A program made the position numbers and the translations under genes. From Oceanibacterium hippocampi (GTDB taxonomy: Bacteria; Pseudomonadota; Alphaproteobacteria; Sneathiellales; Sneathiellaceae), in NCBI RefSeq assembly GCF_900172325.1, contig NZ_FWFR01000001.1:1054001-1118000 (forward strand): a stretch of 64,000 bases of DNA, written 5' to 3'. This document shows, piece after piece, positions 6,939 through 17,022 of the stretch. Position 1 is the stretch's first letter; each line of letters begins with the position of its first letter. The notes beneath the pieces are model-generated. The model saw only the letters and a program-made list of their open reading frames with translations. It was not told the origin of the DNA and ran no database searches.

Positions 6939-9641
6939 ATGAAACTGAACCCTCTGCCGCTTGCCGTCTGTACCGCGCTTCTCTGCACCCTTGCCGTTCC
7001 GGCCCACGCCAACAGGGTCGGGGTCGCCGCCGCCGTCAATCCACAGGCGACCGGCACGCCGCCGACGCTCGAAACGCGCATCCTCGTACCGCGCGACGAC
7101 ATGACCCAGAACGAGCGGGTCCAGACCCAGGAGAACGGCCGCACGCAGCTGCTGTTCCTCGACGGCTCGGCGCTTACCGTCGGTCCGAACTCCGATATCG
7201 TGCTGGACGAGTTCGTCTACGATCCGGACGCGGGCAGCGGCAGGATCGTGCTCAGCGCCACCAAGGGGCTGTTTCGCCTGGTCGGCGGCAAGATCAGCAA
7301 GAAGACGCCGATGCTGATCAAGACACCGAGCGCGACCATCGGCATCCGCGGCGGGATCATGGTCGTTCGGGTCCGCGAAGACGGGACGATCACCTCGAAG
7401 TTCTTCTTCGGCGAAGAGATGTTTGTCGAATCGGGCGGCACGCGCCAGGTCGCCGTGCGCCCCAATTCGACCATCGATGTGACCGAGTTGGGGGGTATCC
7501 CGCAGGAGCCCCAGGTGGTGCCCGACGACATGCAGCTCCGGCTGTCGCTGGATGAGCTCGAGGCCGATCGCAACCGCGACGGAGAGGAGCCGGCCCCGCT
7601 GGTCGAAGTCGCGCTGGCCGGCAGCGGCATGCCGGCCCAGGGCTCCGAGTTGCCGCCTGAGGATCTTGCCGGCAACGCGCCGCCGGCCGAGGACAAGGCC
7701 GCCAACGGCGACGACGGATCGGCGACCGCGCCGCCGCCGGACCCGGCCCAGAGCGCCCAGCCGCAGGAAGGCCAGCAACAGATCGCGACCGGTTCGGTGA
7801 GCGGCGGGATCAGCGTGCCGGGGCCGTTTTCCGGCCGCGTCCGCACCGACCGTTCCGTCGATTTCTCCAATCCTCCGGCGGACCCGACCGGCGACGACCA
7901 GCCGTTCCAGAACGCCTTCGTCAAGAATGGCTTCCTGATCGGCGAGTTGGACGGCGAACTGGCCAACGGGCCCGAGCGTCTGCCGTTCAAGGCCGGCGAG
8001 TTCCCGATCGACAGTTTCGACGCGGCGGCCGATGGCGGGCTGATTTCCGGCAAGGGTTTCGTGTCCGCCGATTTCGACTTCTTCGTCTATGCGCTGATCG
8101 ATCAGGACATCGAGCAGGACCATATCGCCGTGGTCGGCGGTGTTCCGACGCCGACAGCGAAGTTCCCGACGTCGGGCACGACCTACTACGAGGCCCGCCA
8201 GGATTTCCTGACCGGCTCGAACGTGCTCTTCCTGAACGACCAGAACGGCGGCGCGCTGATCACCAATCCGCCGGAGACGCGCGGCTTCATCGACTGGAAG
8301 ATCGCCGGCAACAATGGCCAGCGGGCGCTCGGCCTCTCGACCTTCTTCATTTCCGGGCAGGGCGCCGGCCAGACCTCCGCGCTTTCGGGCATCGTCGGAG
8401 AGGTCCTTGCCGACGGCTCCGGCCGGCCGCATATCGCCGGCCGCCAGAAAGCCTCGGCGCGGCTGAACTCGACCGGCGATCCGATCTTCACCTTCGGGTC
8501 TGTTTCGTCGGCCGACGACGCGCTCGGCAACGACTTCTTCGGCAAGAACGGCCCGTCGCTGTTCGCGCTCGATTCCGCCGAAGTCAGCGTCACCGATGTC
8601 GAACTCGGACGCGGTATCGACACGCTGGTGTCGAACCAGTTTCCCGACCCGCCCTACGATCCGTTCACGGTCGTGCAGAAGACCACGGGACCGGCCCTCG
8701 GGCCGACCACCAACGCCTCATTGTCGGGCTTCAGCGCCGGCTTCTTCGAAAGCATCGATCCGAGTGGCAACCCGTTCCAGCGGCTTGCCTTCCTCTCCTC
8801 CGACCAGACCGCGACGGTGCCGGACCCGACCAATTTCACGATCGATGTCGGGGCGGCGGAGAACCGCGTCGAGGTGCATATCAATGCCAGCGACGGCTTC
8901 GTCATCGGCAGTGCCGGCTCGGTCTCGGTAAATCTCGTTCTCGGCGACACGGTCGGGGCATCGCCGGGCGCGCCGGGCGGCAACAGCGCGATCCTCGACG
9001 ACCGGACCTTCCAGGCCCTCGACGATCCGACAAGCCCGCAGGCCGTGAACGGCAGCGGGATCATCGACGCCGGGCTCCGGACCGTCGATGCCGGCCGCGA
9101 CGCGGGCAATTTCCGCAACGTGCTGCCGGGCGGCGTCGCCCTCTGCAGTTGCGAGTACCTGCGCTGGGGCTACTGGTCGGGCGCGCTGTCGGAATCGAGC
9201 AACACCCTGCACGGCGTCCACCTGGCGAACTGGGTCGCCGGAAAGCTCGCCACGAACGCCCAGATCCAGGGGCTCGCCGGTGGCGTCGCGACGATCTACG
9301 GCGGCCATGTCAGCGCGACGATCCGCAACGGCGCACCGGGCAACCAGAACGTCTATACGGCGGTCGGTTCAATGAACATGAACTACACCTTCGGCGGGAC
9401 CCAGGCCGGGACCTGGACGATCGGCAATCTGGACGGCGCCAGCTATTCCGGCGCCGTGTCGAGCATCGGCGGCAGCCGCCAGGTCTTCCGGGGCACAGGC
9501 ACCGGCGCCGGGCGAAGCGTGACCGTTCAGGGCGCGTTCTTCCAGGGCGGCGGGGTTCCGAACGCCGCCGCCGGCGGCACCGCGCACATCGCCGGCGCCA
9601 ACTACGAAGGCGCCGGCGCCTTCGCGATGCAGAAGAACTGA
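6939..9641 (+). CDS. Second secreted FecR-domain protein with TbpB-like C-terminal domain
   Basis: 900 residues, paralogous to the protein at 2666 along its whole length. A signal peptide ends at AHA-NR. A FecR domain (TQLLFLDGSALTVGPNSD, ATIGIRGGIMV) and an Ala/Pro/Gln/Glu linker without the long proline run are followed by the same beta-rich body and C-terminal domain: CSCEYLRWGYWS (Cys736, Cys738), GHVSATI, NYTFGG, NLDGASYSG, GAFFQGGG and GAFAMQK. Conservation is highest in the FecR part and the last 170 residues. The ATG at 6939 lies 25 bases after the Slam-like stop, so the two are probably co-transcribed. FecR domains are usually periplasmic signalling or peptide-binding modules; here the domain sits at the N terminus of a long secreted protein, which is unusual. 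Confidence 0.85.
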   Translation: MKLNPLPLAVCTALLCTLAVPAHANRVGVAAAVNPQATGTPPTLETRILVPRDDMTQNERVQTQENGRTQLLFLDGSALTVGPNSDIVLDEFVYDPDAGSGRIVLSATKGLFRLVGGKISKKTPMLIKTPSATIGIRGGIMVVRVREDGTITSKFFFGEEMFVESGGTRQVAVRPNSTIDVTELGGIPQEPQVVPDDMQLRLSLDELEADRNRDGEEPAPLVEVALAGSGMPAQGSELPPEDLAGNAPPAEDKAANGDDGSATAPPPDPAQSAQPQEGQQQIATGSVSGGISVPGPFSGRVRTDRSVDFSNPPADPTGDDQPFQNAFVKNGFLIGELDGELANGPERLPFKAGEFPIDSFDAAADGGLISGKGFVSADFDFFVYALIDQDIEQDHIAVVGGVPTPTAKFPTSGTTYYEARQDFLTGSNVLFLNDQNGGALITNPPETRGFIDWKIAGNNGQRALGLSTFFISGQGAGQTSALSGIVGEVLADGSGRPHIAGRQKASARLNSTGDPIFTFGSVSSADDALGNDFFGKNGPSLFALDSAEVSVTDVELGRGIDTLVSNQFPDPPYDPFTVVQKTTGPALGPTTNASLSGFSAGFFESIDPSGNPFQRLAFLSSDQTATVPDPTNFTIDVGAAENRVEVHINASDGFVIGSAGSVSVNLVLGDTVGASPGAPGGNSAILDDRTFQALDDPTSPQAVNGSGIIDAGLRTVDAGRDAGNFRNVLPGGVALCSCEYLRWGYWSGALSESSNTLHGVHLANWVAGKLATNAQIQGLAGGVATIYGGHVSATIRNGAPGNQNVYTAVGSMNMNYTFGGTQAGTWTIGNLDGASYSGAVSSIGGSRQVFRGTGTGAGRSVTVQGAFFQGGGVPNAAAGGTAHIAGANYEGAGAFAMQKN

Positions 9642-9650
9642 CCTTGCCGC

Positions 9651-9680
9651 CGGGGCGGCCGGGTGTCCGGCCGTCCCCCG
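9651..9680. terminator. GC-rich hairpin between convergent genes
   Basis: CGGGG-GGCCGG (9651-9662) pairs with CCGGCC-CCCCG (9667-9680) around a GTGT loop, in the 48-base gap between the convergent FecR and acyl-CoA ligase genes. There is no T-tract on either side. It is probably a bidirectional stop or transcript-stabilising hairpin. Confidence 0.5.
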
Positions 9681-9689
9681 GCGCGCGGT

Positions 9690-11405
9690 TCAGGCGCCGG
9701 CGGTCTTCTTTCCGGCCCGTTTCGCGCGCTCTTCCTCGACCAGCTCCTTCTTGGTCAGCTTGCCGACGATGGTCTTCGGCAGGGAATCGCGATACTCGAC
9801 CTCGGCCGGCAGCTCGTGCTTGCCGAGCCGGTCCTTCAGCTTGCCGCGTAGCGTCTCGATGTCGAGTTCGCTGGCGCCGGCGGAAAGCTTGATGAAGGCC
9901 TTCGCCGCCTCGCCGCGATACTCGTCCGGGATGCCGATCACGGTCACCTCGTCGGCGATGCCGAGTTCGTAGATCGCCTCCTCGATCAGGCGCGGATACA
10001 CGTTGAAGCCGCCCGAGGTGATCATGTCCTTGGTGCGGTCGACGATGTGCAGATAGCCGTCCTCGTCGAAGAAGCCGGTGTCGCCGGTCAGGAAGAAGCC
10101 GTCGGAGGTGAAGGCGGCGGCGGTTGCCTCAGGCTTGTTCCAGTAGCCCTTCATGACGTTCGGGCCGCGGATCGTGATCTCGCCGATCTCGCCCGTGGCC
10201 ATGTCCTTCGTGTTGTCGGCGACATCGACGATCTTCATCTCGATGCCGGGCAGCGGCACGCCGCAGGCGCCCTTGACGATCTTCCCGGTATTCGGCGTCG
10301 AGGTGCCGGCCGGCGAGGTCTCGGTCATGCCCCAGCCCTCGAGCAGGCGGCAGCCGGTGACCTGCTGGAATCTCTCCTGCACCTCGACCGGCAACGGGGC
10401 CCCGCCGGAGGCGCAGAATTTCAGGCTGGACAAATCGAACTCGGCGATCTTCGGATGGCCGAGAATCGCCGAATACATGGTCGGCACGCCCGGGAACATG
10501 GTCGGCTTCTTCTTCACCAGGTCGGTCATGACCGCTTCGAGTTCGAAGCGCGGATGCAGGATCAGCCGAGCACCGCCGGCGATGCCGAGCGTCATGATGA
10601 CGGTGAGCGCGTAGATGTGGAACAGCGGCAGGACGGCGAGCACCGTTTCCCGGCCTTCCTCGAGCAGCGGATTGGTGCCCTGGTTCATCGCCCGCAGCAT
10701 CGTCTGCGCCGCCATCAGGTTGTAATGGGTCAGCATGGCGCCTTTCGGCAGCCCGGTCGTGCCGCCGGTATATTGCAGGACCGCGACCGCCTCCTTCGTG
10801 TCGGCGATCGGGTGCGGCGTGTAGCGGCCGTCATTGTCGAGCAGCTGCTTGAAGGTGAGATGCCGGTCGTCCGCCGGCACCTTGGCGATGTCCTTCGACT
10901 TGACCAGCGGATAAAGCAGGCTCTTCGGGAAGGGCAGCACCTCCGGCAGGTTGCCGACGATCAGCTTCTTCACCCGGGTCTTGCCCAGCATCCCGGCCAT
11001 CTGCGGATAGAGCGCGTTCAGGTTGAGGGTCACGATGAAATCGGTGTGACTGTCCTCGATCTTGTGTTCGAGCGTCTTCGCGGCGTCGAGCGGCGAATAG
11101 TTCACGATCGTGCCGCCGGCCTTGAGGACGCCGAAGAAGGCGACGATGTAATGCGGCGAGTTGGGCAGGAAAAGCCCGACATGGACGCCCGGGCCTACGC
11201 CGAGTTTCTGGAAGCCCGCCGCCGCCTTGTCGATCATCGCGCCCATCTCGCGATAGCTGATCGTCTTGCCCATGAAGTCGGTGACGATGTTGTCCGGCCA
11301 CTGGCGAACCGCGTCGTCGATCAGTGACTGCACCGGCTCGGTCGGCAGGTCGATCGCCCAGGTTACTCCCGGGACGTAAGCCTTCTCCCAGATCGGCGCT
11401 GTCAT
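9690..11405 (-). CDS. Long-chain fatty acid-CoA ligase (AMP-binding)
   Basis: 571 residues, the usual length for FadD-type enzymes. The adenylate-forming P-loop YTGGTTGLPKGA, the core motif GWGMTETSPAG, the hinge-region TGDTGFFDEDGYL and the C-terminal PKTIVGKLTKKEL with the acyl-adenylate lysine are all present. It activates a fatty acid with ATP to acyl-AMP and then to acyl-CoA in the cytoplasm or at the inner membrane. ATG at 11405 follows a GGGAG site. It is the last of four leftward genes (14554 to 9690) that include a MaoC hydratase, consistent with fatty-acid degradation or lipid remodelling. Chain-length preference cannot be read from sequence. Confidence 0.92.
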   Translation of the reverse strand: MTAPIWEKAYVPGVTWAIDLPTEPVQSLIDDAVRQWPDNIVTDFMGKTISYREMGAMIDKAAAGFQKLGVGPGVHVGLFLPNSPHYIVAFFGVLKAGGTIVNYSPLDAAKTLEHKIEDSHTDFIVTLNLNALYPQMAGMLGKTRVKKLIVGNLPEVLPFPKSLLYPLVKSKDIAKVPADDRHLTFKQLLDNDGRYTPHPIADTKEAVAVLQYTGGTTGLPKGAMLTHYNLMAAQTMLRAMNQGTNPLLEEGRETVLAVLPLFHIYALTVIMTLGIAGGARLILHPRFELEAVMTDLVKKKPTMFPGVPTMYSAILGHPKIAEFDLSSLKFCASGGAPLPVEVQERFQQVTGCRLLEGWGMTETSPAGTSTPNTGKIVKGACGVPLPGIEMKIVDVADNTKDMATGEIGEITIRGPNVMKGYWNKPEATAAAFTSDGFFLTGDTGFFDEDGYLHIVDRTKDMITSGGFNVYPRLIEEAIYELGIADEVTVIGIPDEYRGEAAKAFIKLSAGASELDIETLRGKLKDRLGKHELPAEVEYRDSLPKTIVGKLTKKELVEEERAKRAGKKTAGA

Positions 11406-11533
11406 CCCTCGTTCTCCCTTGTTGCCGGGCTCGCGCGACGGATGCGCGGCCGAGTCTTTAAGTTCGTTCCCTCCGCCGATTTAGCCTCGCTTCAGGCATC
11501 CGGTCAATGGCACCGGCCGCACGATGGACTTGC

Positions 11534-12484
11534 CTAGCCGATGCCGTCGGTGCCGGCGCCGCAGACGATGGCGCAGGGAACCTCGCCGGCGGCAAGCGGG
11601 ACGCGGCCGGTCATGAGCGCGGCGATCGGCGCGGCCGCGGACAGCTCGACGGCGATCCCGAGTTCGAACCAGAGCAGCCGGGCGGCGGCGCGCATCTCCT
11701 CGTCGCCGACCAGCACGATATCGTCGACCAGGTCCTCGACGATGCCGAAATTGAGCGGCTCGGACCGCCGTGGAGCCAGCGTGCCTGCGGCGGTATTGAT
11801 CTCGGCCAGCGTGACGAGTTCACCGGCGGCGCGGCTCGCGTGCAGGGTCGGCGCGCCTTCCGCCTCGATCCCGATGACCCGGATGCCGGGTTTCAGCGCC
11901 TTGGCGGCAAGCGCCGAGCCCGAGATCAGCCCGCCACCGCCGACGGCGACCAGCAGCACGTCGATGTCGGGCCGCGCGGTCAAGGCCTCCAGCGCGACCG
12001 TGCCCTGGCCGGCGATCACCGCCGGGTCGGCGAAGGGATGGACGTAGGTCATGCCGCTGCGTTCCGCCTCGGCCAGCGCGGCCTCGTTGGCCTCGTCCCA
12101 GACCGCGCCCTCGACCACCACGTCGGCGCCCCAGTCGCGCAATTTCGCCGCCTTCGCCTCGGGCGTCGAGGTCGGCAGATAGATGCGCGCAGGCGTCCCC
12201 GCCGACGCCGCCGCATAGGCGACGCCGAGACCGTGGTTGCCGCCCGAGGCGGTGATCAGTCCGCGCGCGACCGCGGCAGGATCGAGCGAGCGGGCGACAT
12301 TCATCGCCCCGCGTGCCTTGAAGGAACCGGTTGCCTGCAGGTTCTCGAGCTTGAGCAGCAGCCGTTCGGCGCCGCCGAAACGGGCACGGAGCGGCGCCGC
12401 GCCGAGCAGCGGGGTGGCGCGGACATGGCCGGCGATGCGATCCGCCGCTGCCCGGATTGTCGCGATATCGGGCCGTTCGACCAT
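11534..12484 (-). CDS. PLP-dependent threonine/serine dehydratase family protein
   Basis: 316 residues with the fold-type II PLP signature: the Schiff-base lysine in GSFKARGA, the phosphate-binding SGGNHG loop and the GGGGLISG loop. Length and composition fit the catabolic threonine dehydratase/serine racemase group, without a C-terminal ACT regulatory domain. The expected reaction is deamination of L-threonine or L-serine to 2-oxobutyrate or pyruvate. The biosynthetic enzyme IlvA is longer, so this is probably catabolic. It stands between a MaoC hydratase and an acyl-CoA ligase in the same leftward run; the metabolic link to them is unclear. Confidence 0.85.
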   Translation of the reverse strand: MVERPDIATIRAAADRIAGHVRATPLLGAAPLRARFGGAERLLLKLENLQATGSFKARGAMNVARSLDPAAVARGLITASGGNHGLGVAYAAASAGTPARIYLPTSTPEAKAAKLRDWGADVVVEGAVWDEANEAALAEAERSGMTYVHPFADPAVIAGQGTVALEALTARPDIDVLLVAVGGGGLISGSALAAKALKPGIRVIGIEAEGAPTLHASRAAGELVTLAEINTAAGTLAPRRSEPLNFGIVEDLVDDIVLVGDEEMRAAARLLWFELGIAVELSAAAPIAALMTGRVPLAAGEVPCAIVCGAGTDGIG

Positions 12485-12529
12485 GGTTCGTCCTTGTCCG
12501 TTTCGAAGGGGGGCGGTCGGGCAGTGCGC

Positions 12530-13381
12530 TCAGCGAAGCGTCGCCCGGCCGTTGTTCAGGACCACGACGTCGCGCTCGACCACCCGGCTCCGGAACGAGA
12601 CGGTCTTGCCGTCCCGCCACATCTCGGTGCGGATCGTCTCGCCGGGGAAGACCGGCGACGAGAAGCGCACATCGAATCCGTCGACCGCCGTCGGATCGTT
12701 GTCGCAATAGCGCCGGACAACCGCCCGGCAAGCCACGCCATAGGTACAGAGGCCATGCAGGATCGGCCGCGGGAAGCCGGCCCCGGCCGAGAAATCCGGG
12801 TCGCAATGCAGCGGGTTCCGGTCGCCCGACAGGCGATAGATCACTGCCTGGTCGGGGCGGGTCGGGATCGTCTCGGTCGTTTCCGGTTCGCCCTCGGGAA
12901 CCTTGTGCGGCGCCGGCCCGGGCTCGTTCGGGCCGCCGAAGCCGCCGTCGCCACGCGCGAACACGGTCGAGGTGAGGGTGACCAGCGCCTCGCCCGAGGC
13001 GGCGTCGCGCAACAGGTTCTCGACCAGGATTACCGCCCCCCGGCCTTCGCCCTTGTCCTGGATCGCCTTGACCCGCGGGCTGGACAGAACCTCGCCGGCG
13101 GGCGGCAGGGCGCGATGCAGGCGGATCCGCTGTTCGCCGTGGACGGTCATCATCTTCTGGATGCCGGAATCGTGGAACCAGCGGTCGTCCCAGGCGAGCA
13201 CGGTCGCCATGGTCGGCATCACGCGCAGCGCCTTCTCGTAGACGAAGGGCAGTTCGTCACGGTCCATCGGGTCGGTGCCGAAGCCGATCCCGATATTGTA
13301 GAGCATGACCTCGCGGTCGCCCCAGGCGAAGCGCCGGTCCGGCAGCTCGCGCGACATCATCAGCTCGTAATCGAGCGCCAT
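12530..13381 (-). CDS. MaoC-type (R)-enoyl-CoA hydratase, double hotdog
   Basis: 283 residues. The second half contains the hydratase-2 motif YRLSGDRNPLHCDPDFSAGA, with its catalytic Asp and His, then GFPRPILHGLCTYG. The first half is the non-catalytic hotdog repeat (MPTMATVLAWDD). This two-domain plan matches the peroxisomal hydratase-2 domain and bacterial homologues that hydrate trans-2-enoyl-CoA to (R)-3-hydroxyacyl-CoA, including bulky chains. It is 33 bases from the M14-family gene and 45 bases from the dehydratase, so probably in one operon. Confidence 0.9.
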   Translation of the reverse strand: MALDYELMMSRELPDRRFAWGDREVMLYNIGIGFGTDPMDRDELPFVYEKALRVMPTMATVLAWDDRWFHDSGIQKMMTVHGEQRIRLHRALPPAGEVLSSPRVKAIQDKGEGRGAVILVENLLRDAASGEALVTLTSTVFARGDGGFGGPNEPGPAPHKVPEGEPETTETIPTRPDQAVIYRLSGDRNPLHCDPDFSAGAGFPRPILHGLCTYGVACRAVVRRYCDNDPTAVDGFDVRFSSPVFPGETIRTEMWRDGKTVSFRSRVVERDVVVLNNGRATLR

Positions 13382-13414
13382 GGCGATTCTCTCTCCCGTT
13401 CTTATGAAATTGTT

Positions 13415-14554
13415 TCAATCTTCCAGCAAGGTGCCGCGCCGGCTGGGCAGCGGCCGCTCGCCGCAGACCTTGCCGACGACGGCGCCCCGCCGGGCGAATT
13501 TCTGGACCAGCCGCGACAGGAGGAAGCCGTCGGTCTCGCTGACCACCGGCACGCGGGCCGCGTTCGGCCGGTCGGCCATCGGATCGACGATTTCGGCAAT
13601 CAGCTCGCCGGCGGAAACCGCATCCCCGAGACGCTTGCGGTATACCACGATTCCCGGCACGGGGGCGTGCAGCAGCGCCGTCGCCTCCAGCGGTCGCGCC
13701 TCGGTCGCCAGTTCGGGCAGCGGCCCCGCCTCGTCGTCGATCAGCCCGCGGCGGGCGAGAAAGCGATAGAGATTGTCGGCGTCGCCCGCGGCGACCGCGT
13801 CGTCGACGTCGGCCTGGCCGCGATACTCGATCGTCGCCGAGAGCGCGCCCGGCGGGATCGGCCGCTCGCTGCCGAAATGCGCCGCCAGCCGATGCCAGGT
13901 GGCGCTGAAGATCTCGTCGAACGGATTGTCGCCGGCCTCGATCGCCAGCAGTGTCGCCGCCGAGCCGATCTGGGCGGCGAGATCGCGGCCGTCCGGCCAG
14001 AGATCGCTGCCGAGATAGAGATGCATGAGCGCCTCGAGATCGCAGTGGCAGTCGAGCACGATGTCGGCATCGATCGCCTGCCCCATCAGGATCTTCCGGA
14101 GCGCGGCGAGTTCGCCGGTCGCCGGAACCTCGTCCAGCGCCTGCGCCAGCGCCGCCCGCACGGCCTGCTTGTTGGCCTCCGGATCGGCGCCGAGCCGGCC
14201 CTCCAGGAGTTCGATCGCGCGGGGCGCGAGGCTGAAGAAGCCGCGGTTGAAATTGCCGCCGGACGCCGCCTCGTAGCGACCCAGGTGATTGCCGAGCAGA
14301 GCCTGCGACATGCCGATCGGATTGGCCGCCGGAACGACCACGATCTCGCCGCGGATCCGGCCGGCGGCGGCCCCGTCGAGCCGGTCCACGAGATGGCAGA
14401 GGGTCAGCATGCCGGGTGTCTCGTCGGCATGCAGCGAACCCTGCAGGTAGGCCTTGGGCCGGGCGCCGGCCTCGCCATAGCGGTGCAGGGTGAGTTCGCG
14501 CCGGGTGCCCGGCGTCGGCGAGGGAAGCGGGATGCGTTCGATGATCTTGCTCAT
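13415..14554 (-). CDS. Succinylglutamate desuccinylase/aspartoacylase-family zinc deacylase (M14-like)
   Basis: 379 residues. The N-terminal zinc-binding motif LHADETPG supplies His and Glu ligands. A later GNFNRGFFSL segment and DCHCDLEALMHLYL provide the second His-region and substrate site typical of AstE/AspA-like deacylases. The C-terminal third (GIVVYRKRLGDAVSAGELIAE) is the beta-barrel extension seen in this family. The expected activity is hydrolysis of an N-acyl amino acid or amide; the substrate is unknown. It is first in the leftward run that ends with the acyl-CoA ligase, and is divergent from the dienoyl-CoA isomerase at 14687. Confidence 0.82.
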   Translation of the reverse strand: MSKIIERIPLPSPTPGTRRELTLHRYGEAGARPKAYLQGSLHADETPGMLTLCHLVDRLDGAAAGRIRGEIVVVPAANPIGMSQALLGNHLGRYEAASGGNFNRGFFSLAPRAIELLEGRLGADPEANKQAVRAALAQALDEVPATGELAALRKILMGQAIDADIVLDCHCDLEALMHLYLGSDLWPDGRDLAAQIGSAATLLAIEAGDNPFDEIFSATWHRLAAHFGSERPIPPGALSATIEYRGQADVDDAVAAGDADNLYRFLARRGLIDDEAGPLPELATEARPLEATALLHAPVPGIVVYRKRLGDAVSAGELIAEIVDPMADRPNAARVPVVSETDGFLLSRLVQKFARRGAVVGKVCGERPLPSRRGTLLED

Positions 14555-14686
14555 GGCGGCTCAGTGTCCAGCCGGCGCCGCGTCTGTCAAGCGGCCCCGT
14601 CACGGTCGATGCTGTTCCCCCTGTTCGCGGCGCCGGGGATCGCTAGGATGGTGGGATCGCAGGACACAACACGGGGATGCGCGGCC

Positions 14687-15535
14687 ATGGCCTATGAAAC
14701 GATGACGCTGGACGTCGAGAACCATGTCGCCCGTGTCACGCTGTCGCGACCCGGGAAATTCAACACCATGATCATGGCCTTCTGGCAGGAGATGGTCGAC
14801 GTCTTTGCCGAGATCGAACGCATGCCCGAGGTCCGGGCCGTGGTGATCGCCTCCACCGGCAAGCATTTCACCGCCGGCCTCGACCTCGGCGATTTCGCCG
14901 GCTTCATCGGCGCCGCGCAAGCCGGCGATCCGGGCCGGGTCCGCGAACAGCTCCGACTCTCGGTGCTGGAAATGCAGGAAAGCTTCAGCGTCATCGAGAA
15001 ATGCCGGGTGCCGGTCCTGGTCGCCAGCCAGGGCGGCTGCATCGGTGGCGGTGTCGACCTGATCTCGGCCGCGGACATGCGCTATTGCACCGAGGATGCC
15101 TGGTTCTGCATCCAGGAGATCAATATCGGCATGACCGCTGATGTCGGCACCCTGCAGCGGCTGCCGCACCTGATTCCCTCCGGCCTGGTACGCGAGCTCG
15201 CCTACACCGGGCGTCGCATGCCGGCGGCCGAGGCCCATGCCGCCGGCCTCGTCAACGCCGTCTTCCCCGACCAGGAGACGATGCTGGCCGCGGTTCTCGA
15301 GATCGCCGGCGAGATCGCCAGCAAGGCGCCGCTGGCGGTTGTCGGCACCAAGGAAATGCTCAACTACACCCGCGATCATCCGGTCGCCGACGCGCTCAAC
15401 TACATGGCCGTCTGGCAGAGCGGGATGCTGCTCTCCGGCGACCTGATGGAGGCGGCCTCGGCCAACATGCAGAAGCGCCCGCCCGTGTTCGACGATATCC
15501 TGCCGCCGCGCAAGGTCGTCCGCCGCGCCCCCTGA
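14687..15535 (+). CDS. Crotonase family, delta(3,5)-delta(2,4)-dienoyl-CoA isomerase type
   Basis: 282 residues. The crotonase core GGCIGGGVDLISAADMRYC supplies the oxyanion hole. The next block, WFCIQEINIGMTADVGTLQ, carries both acidic residues in the order used by rat ECH1 (Glu in QEI, Asp in ADVGTLQ). These mark the dienoyl-CoA isomerase group rather than ordinary enoyl-CoA hydratase. It would help degrade unsaturated fatty acids with odd-numbered double bonds. ATG 14687 is chosen because the domain starts at once (MAYETMTLDVENHVARVTLS); a very long in-frame upstream extension is antisense to real genes. Confidence 0.88.
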   Translation: MAYETMTLDVENHVARVTLSRPGKFNTMIMAFWQEMVDVFAEIERMPEVRAVVIASTGKHFTAGLDLGDFAGFIGAAQAGDPGRVREQLRLSVLEMQESFSVIEKCRVPVLVASQGGCIGGGVDLISAADMRYCTEDAWFCIQEINIGMTADVGTLQRLPHLIPSGLVRELAYTGRRMPAAEAHAAGLVNAVFPDQETMLAAVLEIAGEIASKAPLAVVGTKEMLNYTRDHPVADALNYMAVWQSGMLLSGDLMEAASANMQKRPPVFDDILPPRKVVRRAP

Positions 15536-15558
15536 CGGGAGTGCCGGTCAGCCTTTTT
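15532..15558 (+). terminator. Rho-independent terminator spanning convergent stop codons
   Basis: CTGAC (15532-15536) pairs with GTCAG (15547-15551), with partial pairing inside, and is followed by CCTTTTT. The hairpin contains the stop codon of the isomerase gene and, on the other strand, that of the thioesterase. Confidence 0.5.
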
Positions 15559-15967
15559 CGAGCAGCTTCCAGATCCCGTTCACGCTGAGGATCGTCCGCC
15601 CGTCGCAATGCAGGCGACCGCGCATGAAGATCATGCTGCGGCCCTGGCGCGTCGTTTCGACATCCGCCTCGATCCAGTCGCCGACCCGGCCGGACGATAC
15701 GAAATCGGTCGACAGGCTCACCGTCGTGCAGCGCCGTTTGCCGACCGCGTGCCAGACCGCGGCGCCGATCGCCTCGTCGGCGAAGCTCATCAGCATGCCG
15801 CCATGGACCACGCCGTAGGTGTTGGCATGATGCGCCAGGGCGCGGAATCCGAAGACCACCCCGGTATCGCGCCGCCTGGCATAGAGCGGCCCGATCCGTT
15901 CGACAAAGGGGGATACTCGGGTCAGCGGTTCGTAGCCGGGCGGAACGTCCGGGGTCTCGTCACTCAT
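15548..15967 (-). CDS. PaaI-family hotdog thioesterase
   Basis: 139 residues with a single hotdog fold. The catalytic region NTYGVVHGGMLMSFADEAIG has the HGG motif and the acidic residue of the PaaI/acyl-CoA thioesterase 13 group. The second half (CTTVSLSTDFVSSGRVGDWIEA) is the typical substrate-pocket strand. It probably releases free acids from acyl-CoA or aryl-CoA in the cytoplasm. It is tail to tail with the dienoyl-CoA isomerase and 57 bases downstream of the haloalkane dehalogenase. Confidence 0.88.
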   Translation of the reverse strand: MSDETPDVPPGYEPLTRVSPFVERIGPLYARRRDTGVVFGFRALAHHANTYGVVHGGMLMSFADEAIGAAVWHAVGKRRCTTVSLSTDFVSSGRVGDWIEADVETTRQGRSMIFMRGRLHCDGRTILSVNGIWKLLEKG

Positions 15968-16024
15968 GCGTCTTTTCTGCCTTCGGGTCTCGGAAAGGGA
16001 TAGGGAAGAGGAAATCGGCCGCGT

Positions 16025-16918
<894 letters not shown>

Positions 16919-17022
16919 TCCCTGTTCCCCCGGTCCCGGTTCTTGAACTCCCGGTCATAATGGAGCAGGGAACCGGCGGATGAAAGCCCGCCTGAACGCG
17001 CGGGGAGGGGCGGCGACCGCTT

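Noticed and set aside
11507-14686. Very long open frame in front of the dienoyl-CoA isomerase on the + strand
   Set aside because: Composition is the antisense shadow of the four real leftward genes; the crotonase domain starts cleanly at 14687.
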